Assembly (NCBI RefSeq): GCF_017591435.1
Contig: NC_059304.1
Location: 31,134,703 to 31,198,702 of the forward strand
Length of the DNA: 64,000 nucleotides
From: Portunus trituberculatus
Taxonomy: Eukaryota; Arthropoda; Malacostraca; Decapoda; Portunidae
Direction: 5' to 3'
The notes under the pieces: generated by a model
The model's database searches: none
Told to the model about the DNA's origin: nothing
Seen by the model: the letters and a program-made list of their open reading frames with translations, nothing else
Translations under genes and position numbers: made by a program
In this document: piece after piece, positions 55,809 through 64,000 of the stretch
Layout: each line of letters starts with the position of its first letter
How positions within the stretch are numbered: the stretch's first letter is position 1

Positions 55809-56730
55809 CTAACACTGCATTCTGAAAAGGTCAGAAGCAGCCACAATGTTCTTATTATAATATTTGGCAAAAATAGACTCCCTAGACCAGCCTGCCTTTG
55901 CCATAATGTAAGCAACAGGTACCGTCACCACCCCGGCTTTCGATGCCGCTGCTGGCCGCACACTACCAGCAGAGAACTTTGACACATCTATGCCTGACAT
56001 GCAGAGCATAGTCCGGACCCAACGAGCAATAGTATCTTTGGCAACAGATTTATGGGGTTTTATGAAACTGATGAGGAGTCTGGCATCAGTGTGCATCTCA
56101 CCCTTTCTAAGTTCTTTAGTCGCATCAATGTACTAAAGTAAACTGGTACAGACACATAATCTGGGGTCTTTAGGGTAATGATGGAATGTGACCCTGTTGA
56201 TGTTGAAATTTGGTCTGGATTGTTTAAGAATACCCCCCAACTGTACTGAAATGGAGTGTTCACTAATGAACATGTCTTTGATCAACAGTAGTTGTAAGGT
56301 TTGAATTCTGGCAGCTTGTGTTAAAGCCATCAACATAACCAAGTTTAGAGTTAATTTTTTAAGAGTTAAAGCATGTAAGGGGAACATGGGCCTTAATTTC
56401 TGTAAGACAGGTTGCACGTCCCATGTGTCAGTGTACCTGGGTTTAGGAGTCCTGAGGATGAAAACCCCTCTCATGAATCTGACAACCAAGTGTGGTTCCT
56501 GGCCCTGCAACCATCCACCACAATGCTGAGAGAAAACAGGGCATCCCTTACTGTGTTGAAACACTCATAACCCACACCCCTGTGAAAGGTTTCAGTTAAG
56601 AAATTTACTATGTTACTTATAGCTGGAGTAATGGGATCGACATTCCATCTACGACAAAACTGCGACCACCTCTGGACATGTGGGCGGTATTGCCTCTCAG
56701 TAGAAGCAAGTATGATGTCTGCAGCCACTG
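55809..56730 (-). pseudogene. DIRS-2 tyrosine recombinase, broken
   Basis: Fragments 56728-56471 (ILASTERQYRPHVQRWSQFC, core-binding domain), 56564-56133 (MALTQAARIQTLQLLLI with the first Arg) and 56096-55809 (DTIARWVRTMLCMSGIDVSK). The HxxR box reads FSAGSVRPAAASKA, with Gly in place of His. The nucleophile region is KAGWSRESIFAKYYNKNI, ending LFRMQC. Two frameshifts. The spacing to RNase H is shorter than in DIRS-1, so some sequence between them is lost. Confidence 0.78.
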
Positions 56731-56879
56731 CCGAAATTCCTCATTTCTGCAAGTTTCCCCTGATAGAAGGCATGCCATGAGCCTCGTGCGGGTTTGTTGT
56801 GGACGGGTGGGTTATGACATTCCTCCTGCTCGTTATCAAACGTGGGTAGTCTATTAACAAATTGAGCAGCATGCCCATC

Positions 56880-58540
56880 ACCTAGCAATTAATGAGAATG
56901 GGGGGAAAATGTAAGACAGATCAAAACTAGACCATTCCAAGGAAAAAAACAAAGTATTTAGCCTCAGGATCTGGTTTCCAAGAACAGAATGTAGTAACCT
57001 GTTTGTTATGCCTAGAGGCAAATCAATCAATGGATGGTGTCCCAAAAACATTACACAGGGTAGTAAAAATGTGTGGGTCGAATTTCCACTCATGCCTGTC
57101 ATTACTTGTACGAGAGGCAAGATCAGCTAAGGTGTTGTCCTTCCCTGGTATGTGTGAACATGTAATCCATGACTTGTGTTCCAGACACCAATCCCAAATT
57201 TTGGAAGAAACATCATTACAGGACTTGGACTTTGTGCCTCCCATTTCATTAACGTAGTTTATGGCAGTGGTATTATCACAAAAAAACTCTAATGTGTCTA
57301 CCTTCCAGCTCATGTGCAAATGCTTGTATAGAGAAAAAAAATAGCTTTCAGCTCCAGGATGTTAATATGAAGCTCTTTTTCACCCAGGGACCAAGTGCCA
57401 CTCGTAGTCTGACACCCCAAGTGACCCCCCTAACCTAAAGTGGATGGTGGATGGCATCAGTAAATAAGTCAATGTCTGTGCCTGACCTAAAGATGTGTCT
57501 GTGGTGCCTGTCCACGTTGTCTAACCACCAGGAAAGATCTAGTTTCATGTCAGCAGTAATATTTGATTTCCTGTCAAAGTTACCATGCTCCTGTTTCAAT
57601 ATGGCAATCTTGCCCGCTTCCAACTTCCTATAGTGAAGTTTACCGAACTCCACTGCTGGGATTGCAGCCACCATGAGGCCAATCACCCTGGCCACCTCTC
57701 AAATGGAAGTAACATCTTGACTCAAAAGACTTGCACATCCTTGGCAAATTTTGATTAATCTATGCTCAGGTAATGAAGCAGTCATGAACTTGGTGTTAAT
57801 GACATTTCCTAGGTATTCAATACATTGTGTGGGAGTGAGAATAGACTTCTTTACATTGACACAGAACCCCAACCTCTGCAACAATGAAATGGTAGCCTGA
57901 ATTGCCTTAAGGCAACCTGAATAAGAATTATTACAAATCAATGTGTCATCAATAAAGCTGGTGATAGTGCCTTAGTGTGGCAAATACTGGCTTCATCAGT
58001 TTTGTGAAAAGCCGAGGACCCTCAGAAATGCCATTGGGGAGGCAGGTAAATTGATAGATAACACCCTGCCATGTAAAACATAAAAATCTTTGTTGCTCAT
58101 CTGCAACCTTAACAAAAAAATAAGCATGCCTGAGATCAACAGATGCCAGAAAATCATCCTTATTGATAAGCCTAATGGCCTGTTAAAAATTTTCCATTTT
58201 AAAATGCTTATAGGGTATGTATTTGTTTAGTCTCTCTAAATTAAGGACCAGGCAAAATTGCCCGTTTTTCTTTTCTCTCAAGAAAATGGGTGAGATGACC
58301 TGCTGAGTTTGCTTGTGTGTAACTTTGATGACTAAGCTGTAAGAGTTTTTTTTATTTCACCAGAAATGATCTCTTGTTGCATAGTGCTCAATCTGTATTC
58401 CAAATCACTCAAAAATAAAGGATGAATACCATCAACATCAATATTTAGGTGACAATGTTCAACAATATCCAGTATAACAGGGTCACTGGTAATTTTATGC
58501 CATTCATGCAGGAAACAGTGCAGCCTGCCACCTTCAAAAC
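56880..58540 (-). pseudogene. DIRS-2 reverse transcriptase and RNase H, broken
   Basis: RT pieces: a degenerate N-terminal part (58400-58100), CLPNGISEGPRLFTKLMKPV (about 58030) and TSFIDDTLICNN with the catalytic IDD (about 57950), then FCVNVKKSILTPTQCIEYLG (57865-57800). RNase H: IDLFTDAIHHPL (first Asp; the following GWG region has a stop and shift near 57430), ILELKAIFF (about 57355), EFFCDNTTAINYVNEMGGT (about 57290) and HIPGKDNTLADLASRT (about 57150). DIRS-specific part: WKFDPHIFTTLCN, DLFASR, CSWKPDPEAK and FPPFSLIAR (to about 56880). Confidence 0.8.
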
Positions 58541-59700
58541 ATATACTTGCCTGTAATGTTACTGGGGCTGCCTGCTGCGGCCGCCCCAGCCTTTGGCGTT
58601 TTTTGGGTCTGCATCATGTTGAGCAGAAGGCTGTCGTGGAGCAGCCTTGGGACCAAACCTCTGTTGCCCATAGGGGCGGAAACTGGCGTAGAAGCCCTTA
58701 CCGGCAGACTTGTTCCAGTATCCACCAGGGCATTTACCTGTGAATTTAAAAGGAAAGGCAGGCTTCTTCTGTGAGAACTTTGTCCGAAGTTTTTCAGTTT
58801 CCTTGATTTATCTCGCAGACTGTGACACATCGTCACCAAAAAGAAAACGTGACATAGGCACTTTATCTGTGCACATATGAGCATATTTGTAGTTTATTTC
58901 GCGTTTCATCACAAAACTACTAAGTTGTTCCTATGAATTGCGTTGCCAGGCAATGCCAATGCACCACTGATCATGCTCACCTCATGTGCCACCTTGGAGT
59001 TACCTTCCTGCTCAGCCAAATCATCCAGCGCCACTAAAGATTTGGTAATGATGGTTGAGGCTCAAAGGATGTCCTTATTTACCTTCCTCAGACAGAAGTT
59101 AGTTTTTCTGGCGTCCAGTTTTAGGGCCTCCAACACCGGTGGATTGCATTCCACTGGTGCAAGAGCATGGCAGTTATTAGGCCTTTTAACAATATTGTCC
59201 TCACAGATGGCCTTGTAGTCCTCCTCTCTCATACCATTATCAAAGAGAAAATTGACCATCTCGACACTGTGATCAATGTCAGCAGAAACCGTGTCAGTAG
59301 GGCCAAATGCCTTGGTGGCCTGAATTAAGGCACTGTCAGCAGTGGCGGCCAGCACCGACATGTCTTCATCATTACTCACTCTAGCCGAGAAACCCGAAAA
59401 GGTGGCAGGAGAGCAAGAAGGCGACGGACCCTGGGCCTCCAGAGTACTGTCCCCCACAGGTGCCAGCACTGATCCGGTAGAGGGTGGCAGCCGCTGCCTG
59501 TCCACCTTCAAGGCCTCCACCTCCCCCCGCAAGTCAGCCAAAGCATCTAGCACAACTGACCAAGGGGGAGACGCGGGAGAAGTGTGGCGGGAGCCACGTG
59601 CATCATCAGCATTGTCCCGCAGCCTCACGGAATCAGGCGAACGTCGGTCCCAGGGACAGGAGGAGGCCCGCTGTAGGCATGTGAGGAAGGAAGGGAAGGT
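58540..59700 (-). pseudogene. DIRS-2 gag (ORF1), frameshifted
   Basis: The main frame 59628-59062 holds LDALADLRGEVEALKVDRQR, a short coiled coil, then NFLFDNGMREEDYKAICEDN, HALAPVECNPPVLEALKLDA and KTNFCLRKVNKDIL. The frame continues, shifted, through KSLVALDDLAEQEGN (about 59035) and RFLFGDDVSQ (about 58845) to a Gly/Lys-rich tail near 58560. Homologous to the gag at 33-2170. The order and size match DIRS gag; the protein is predicted to coat element RNA. Confidence 0.75.
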
Positions 59701-59929
59701 GACCTAGAGGCAGAGGACGCTTCACCTGACTCTGACAAAAACAAGCCTTAAGCTCGATAAATAGGCCCAACACCAGCGGAACTGATGTAACATGCATACA
59801 ACTTGCCCCAAAAAATGGGTAACAAAGTTGAAGGCACTGTACCTGCATAACAAGTAACATCGCCTTACCTGAAAGAAAACAACAAAAAAACAGGGTGTCT
59901 GCAAGATACACAAAACAGCGTCTACCCGA

Positions 59930-60027
59930 CGCGGTGATCAGCAAACAACTGCTGGCAGCGCGTGACGCACTCTCTCTCATGGGAAATTCCCGCCCAGCAA
60001 TTCGGTGATCTTGCTGAAGTAAGATTA
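59930..60027 (-). repeat. DIRS-2 left inverted terminal repeat
   Basis: Read on the minus strand it starts AATCTTACTTCAGCAAGATC and contains GGGCGGGAATTTCCCATGAG. It is inverted to the right repeat, and its start is complementary to the second half of the ICR. Confidence 0.8.
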
Positions 60028-60029
60028 AC

Positions 60030-60395
60030 AAGTATGGGTAGTAGTATGTGTAATAACAAATAGGATTCTTTAATGTAAAATCAATTTTTATCTACATACT
60101 TACCCATAATTATTAACTATAATTGAGTTTCCCTTCCTCCCTTCCCTTTATGACCTTGTAGGCTAGAAACGAATGGGGGAATCGGCCTGATGGCTGATAC
60201 CTGGGAATAGAAAATGGGGGGGGGTGTCTTTGCAAAGAAAACGAGTAAGGGCACCTCAAGTATTTCTTTCGTTTCTTTCCTCGAGCTATTAGACATAATG
60301 TAAGTTTGCTGTGGGAATGGGGATTTAAGCAATAATTAATAATTATGGGTAAGTATGTAGATAAAAATAGATTTTGCATTAAAGAATCCTCTTTT
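60030..60395. repeat. Large inverted repeat, probable DIRS terminal relic
   Basis: Arms of about 55 bp at 60062-60116 (AGGATTCTTTAATGTAAAAT ... TTATTAA) and 60331-60389 (inverted, about 90 percent identical by eye) enclose about 215 bp. The spacer starts with a CCCTTCCTCCCTTCCC tract resembling the CCCTCCCTTCCC tract of the DIRS-1 ICR spacer. Each arm carries CTTACCC or GGGTAAGTA. The layout equals an ICR plus right repeat of a further DIRS family, without its genes. Confidence 0.5.
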
Positions 60396-60419
60396 TCATT
60401 GATCAAGCTTGCATTGTTA

Positions 60420-61290
60420 AAGATGTTCTAGTCCATGTTTGTAAAATCTGCCCTTTTTTAGTTTAGTCTTCCAATCTAGTGACCTTCCTTAATGTTCAGT
60501 CATGAAAAGTTCAGTCACCACATGATGACTCTTGCCTAGGGCCTAGGCTGTCATATGTGACACTTTCTATAATTTTAGGGTCTTTCATGAAGACCAGGTC
60601 CAGTTTCAATGATTGATCACCTCCTCTAAATCATGTTTTGGTTCCAATCCATTGGGCTTAAGTGGTTTTCATGGCTAGCTTCTGTATTTCATCCCCACAT
60701 GATTCATCACTTCCTTTGGTTGTCCTCCTCCTCCCAATTTGCTTTTTTACAATTGAAGTCACCCCCCCCATGATGGTTAGGCTTTCACAGTTATTTAAAA
60801 GTCCCTCCATGTCAGCTAATGATTCAATATGCATTCTCCTGTCTTCCTCATTATTCCCTGATCTTGTCTTTGGGGGCACATAATATCTTTTGGCATTTTC
60901 CTCATAACAAATGCTTACTTTAATCAATTCCATGTCATTTCTGCCATAAGTAGCTTCATCTACTAGCAGAGTTTTCTTGGCTAAGATCATGTCACCTCTT
61001 CCTTGTTTGTTAATTCATGACTTCTTCTGTATATCATACTTTCCATCCCCAGTATTCAAACACTCAATGGATTTATCTAACTTTCTCTCTGCCAGCCTTA
61101 TAATATCAGGCTCATTTCTTTTGAGATGTTCATTTACCTCAGTGTATGCTGTGATCAACGCATTTACATTAGGATACATCACTTTTGGTTTTTGCCTCCC
61201 TCTGCCCTAGTTTTTATATACCATTTCCTTATTTTCCTATCCATCACCTTCCAGTAGAACACTCTTTTCTCTGCCTCCGTTCATTACCTA
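60420..61290 (-). pseudogene. LINE E endonuclease fragment
   Basis: Minus-strand remnant of a fifth related family. The linker reads EKRVFYWKVMDRKIRKWYIK without a stop (about 61270-61210). Then MYPNVNALITAYTEVNEHLK (about 61180), a degraded TETKL region (LAERKLDKSIECLN), YYVPPKTRSGNNEE (about 60875), LTIMGGVTSIVKKQIG (where GDFN is lost) and LDLVFMKDPKIIESV (about 60600). RT is absent; the 3' end is lost near 60420 next to the DIRS relic. Start Met at 60990 is internal. Confidence 0.72.
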
Positions 61291-61337
61291 TGTGTGTGGG
61301 TATGTGTGTTTGTGTTTGAAAGAGACAAATGTCGTGT

Positions 61338-63240
61338 GTATTTACCTATTTGTATTTACCTATTTGTGTATTACAGGGCCCAAGCTAAGCTCTCTGTGTC
61401 CTGTCTCCTTGTCCATTCCTGTCATATCTCTCTTTCATCTGATTGACACACACCGCGTCAACGACATCACTGCTCAGTTTATTCCACTTATCAATGCTAC
61501 GATGCGGGAAACTGTATTTTCTCACGTCATTTAGACAGATGTCTTTTATTAGCTTTTTTCCATGTCCTCGGAGATGATTACTTGTGGTCACCTTTATCAA
61601 CTCTCTGTCCAGTATGTCAATCTTGTTCACCAATTTATACATAGTTATCATGTCTCCTCTTGTTCTTCTCTCTTCTAATGTGGTCAGCCCCAGCTTCCTC
61701 AGTCTTTCCTCATAGTCTAACTCCTGAGTCCTGGTACCATCCTTGTTGCCAGCCTCTGTACCCTTTCTACCTTCTTCACATTTTTCTTCATATGCAGTGA
61801 CCAGACACAAGCTGCATATTCTAACTGGGGTCTTATTAAGGTACATAATATCTTCTTCATCATTCCTTCATCTAGGTAGTGGAATGCAAGGCCAATATTT
61901 TGAAGCATGTTATATGTTTTCCAAAAAATCTTGTTAATGTGTTTCTCCGGTGACAAAGTGTTTTGCACGGTTACTCCTAAGTCTTTCTCCTCATTGGTCT
62001 CTTTAATTTTCTCATCATCCAGCCTGTAATCCCTGTTTGGTCTGTATCTACTTCTTCCCATTTTCATAACATGGGTCTTGTCTATATTAAATTCCATCTG
62101 CCACTCCTTACTCCACTGATATATTTTATCAAGATCTTCCTGTAACTTGTTACAATCTTCCACATTCCTTACTCTCCTCATAATTTTAGTATCGACCGCA
62201 AACATGTTCATGTAACTGTCAATTCCTACTGGCATATCATTAACATAAATAAAAAACATGATGGGACTAAGCACTGACCCTTGTGGAACTCCACTGGTTA
62301 CCTTCTTCCACTAGGACTTCCTTCCTCTCACCACTGTTCTCATTTCTCTTCCCATTAAGTAATTTTCCATTCATTTTGCTAGTTTATCATTTACTCCTCC
62401 AATCTTCTTTAGTTTCCACATCAGTCTATTGTGTGGTACTTTATCAAAGGCCTTTCTCAAGTCCAGGTAGATAGCATCCACCCATCCCTCTCTATGTTGT
62501 AGTATGTCAGTCACTCTTGAATAAAAATATAATAAATTGGATAAGCACGATCTTCTTTTTCTGAAACCAAACTGTCTTTCACTCAGAATGTTTTCACTTT
62601 CTAGATACTCACTCCACTTAGCTTTAATTACTTCTTCACATACCTTGCACAATATACTAGTCAACGATACTGGTCTATAATTTAGCGGTTCCATTCTACT
62701 ACCATTCTTATATATAGGCACAATGTCAGCTCTTTTTCACTCTTTTGGGACTAATCCTGTTCGTATGGAGGTTTCCACAATATCAAATATGGGGTTCAAC
62801 AATTGATCCTTACATTCATTTAGCAACCTCCCAGATATGCCATCAGGCCCCATTGATTTATTAATATCCAGATTGCTTATAATTTTCCTTACATCTTCCT
62901 TAGTAACCATGATGTCCTGCATTTGCTTTATTTACGTAGGTCTTCCTCCCATAAAATGCTCCTCCTTTGTAAACACTTTGCAAAAGTTGTCATTCAAAAT
63001 TTCAGCTATATATCCAGCATCCTCATATACTTCTTCCCCGTTTTTTACCTTTACTATTGTCTCCCTTATATTTAGTTTTCCATTTATGAATTTGTAAAAC
63101 ATTTTTGGGTCACTATCACAGTTTTCCACCATCCTCTGTTCATATTCCTTCTGTGCTGTTCTCTTTACTTCAACATATCTATTCCTTGCTGTTTTGTAAA
63201 CTTTTCTTGATAATACATTACTGTTTTTCTTAAGGTGGAA
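61338..63240 (-). mobile_element. LINE A3, minus strand, 5'-truncated
   Basis: The 3' tail (two AAATAGGTAAATAC units) ends at 61338 beside ACACACGACATT. From the 5' side it has the pre-RT region (63240-62930: KMFYKFINGKLNIRETIVKV and EILNDNFCKVFTKEEHF), RT and the C-terminal domain. Family A copies A1 and A2 start further 3', so this copy shows the most of the family. Confidence 0.86.
61385..63240 (-). pseudogene. LINE A3 reverse transcriptase, catalytic Asp lost
   Basis: RT motifs: NKSMGPDGISGRLLNECKDQ (about 62870), YRPVSLTSILCKVCEE (about 62690), RQFGFRKRRSC (about 62580), YLDLRKAFDKVPH (about 62470), a frameshift and stop near 62315 (TGA for Trp/Ser region), GVPQGS then MLSPIMFFIYVNDMP, and MFAVDTKIM at about 62200, where the first catalytic Asp of ADD is Val. 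QMEFNIDKTHVMKMGRSRY follows. Frameshift near 61720. The C-terminal domain ends GDRTQRA at 61385. Cannot polymerise as it stands. Confidence 0.83.
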
Positions 63241-63349
63241 ATTCGTTAATTTGGTCAAAAAAATTGAAAAATTGGAAACTTGGTACTTGGGTTCGTCTCT
63301 GGAGAGGGAAGCCATGGCCGAAGTTGCCAGGCACATAACGCACTGCTTA

Positions 63350-64000
63350 CCTGGTAATGGCGGGTTTAAAGGGCCGGCCCTTTCAATACCCAAGCGCATA
63401 TACGCCTTTTTCTTCTAGTCTTTGTTTTGCTTGTATTTATTATTTTTTGAGCTGTTTTATTTATTTTTGCGTGATGTACGATAGTTTAGTATCAGGCAGT
63501 GAGGGTGAGGAAGACGCTACTCCCTCAGTACCAGTCGATACAGCCTTAGGGAGTGCACGTGCGTGCAGCCTACATGTTGATCGTATTTTACACGTGTTGG
63601 GTTCCCAAATTGTGACAATGCCACGTGTAAGGCCATGATGTAACATAGCATGAAACTATCTAAACAGCCACTACCAGCCTCCAAGCAGTTGTCAAGGGAT
63701 TATGTAAGTACATATCTGAGTTTGGTACATATTGGAGTGAGTTATTATTTTTTTTTTTTTTATATATATATACCATGTGGGCTTTTCACGGGAATTTATG
63801 GGCTAAAGGGGATACTTTTTAGGGTACCTCCTATCTTAAAGCCCACCTGCTAGGAAACCGTTGCCCCGAGTGAGAAAGCGAGTTATGTGGGGGTTTTGAA
63901 GATGTTCACAGAAAAATGCGTTTTTCTCGACTTTCAGTTTTTCAGCATATACTGTTGAATAACTTTTTCAGTAATTGGTCAATTTCAAAAGTTTTTGCAG
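63350..64000 (+). mobile_element. Possible piggyBac-like element end, cut by window edge
   Basis: CCCTTTCAATACCC at 63377 resembles the CCCCTTCAATACGG terminus at 10707, and the word CGCATATACGCC follows where the other element has a TGACGCC palindrome. A short frame (63474-63638, MYDSLVSGSEGEEDATPSVP) has the acidic Ser/Glu-rich look of piggyBac transposase N termini. No TTAA stands directly before the C run, and the transposase core would lie outside. Beyond 63640 I see only a T/TA tract (63740-63772) and AT-rich DNA. Confidence 0.3.

Larger units (their letters stand above)
55184..60027 (-). mobile_element. DIRS-like retrotransposon, minus strand (DIRS-2)
   Basis: About 4.84 kb. In minus-strand order: left terminal repeat (60027-59930), gag (59700-58540), RT (58540-57700), RNase H (57700-56900), tyrosine recombinase (56730-55809), internal complementary region (55502-55357) and right terminal repeat (55312-55184). 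The repeats are inverted to each other (GGGCGGGAATTTCCCATGAG on the left, GGGGCGGAGATTTCACATGA on the right). All genes are damaged. It is a different subfamily from DIRS-1, with the same structural plan. Confidence 0.85.

Overview
The window is a eukaryotic, TE-saturated stretch with no host gene I can support. Three things point to an arthropod, most likely a decapod crustacean: DIRS1-like tyrosine-recombinase retrotransposons (known to be abundant in Decapoda), short TTAGG-type arrays, and a mix of Tigger, piggyBac, Harbinger and Penelope elements with long (TA)n, (AC)n and (CT)n microsatellites. The taxon is an inference. No tRNA, rRNA, CRISPR or bacterial-style operon is visible.

Layout. 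1-2642: 5' part of a DIRS-like element (minus strand) whose gag is split by an 888-bp piggyBac-like MITE. 2643-8103: two joined LINEs (families A and B). 8387-9735: a broken Harbinger transposase. 10707-22243: a piggyBac-like element (TTAA target duplication) whose internal (AC)n tract hosts four LINEs joined head to tail (B2, A2, C1, C2). 22758-31207: a Tc1-like element interrupted by a structurally complete DIRS element (23665-31109), itself interrupted in its left terminal repeat by a Tigger element (23682-26224). 31390-33826: a decayed Jockey-like LINE. 33.8-52.2 kb: Tigger-type elements alternating with (TA)n tracts, with LINE D, LINE B3, a second autonomous-type Tigger and an esterase-bearing CR1-like LINE (F) nested in them. 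52.2-54.9 kb: a Penelope-like tail and a tyrosine-recombinase gene split by a Tigger MITE. 55184-60027: a second DIRS element (minus strand). 60.03-63.24 kb: a DIRS terminal relic, a LINE endonuclease fragment and LINE A3. 63.35-64.0 kb: a possible piggyBac-like terminus.

The LINE families A-E share one design: an ORF1-like coiled coil plus RRM region running into endonuclease and reverse transcriptase. Families A-D also end in a 14-bp unit of the type AATTAGGTAAATAC, often repeated twice, and most copies sit inside (AC)n. Nearly every element is inactivated by stops or single-base frameshifts, many at homopolymers, so some breaks may be assembly errors. The most interesting signals are the (AC)n-seeded LINE chain, the complete DIRS terminal architecture with splice-donor-like motifs, and the Tigger/(TA)n alternation.
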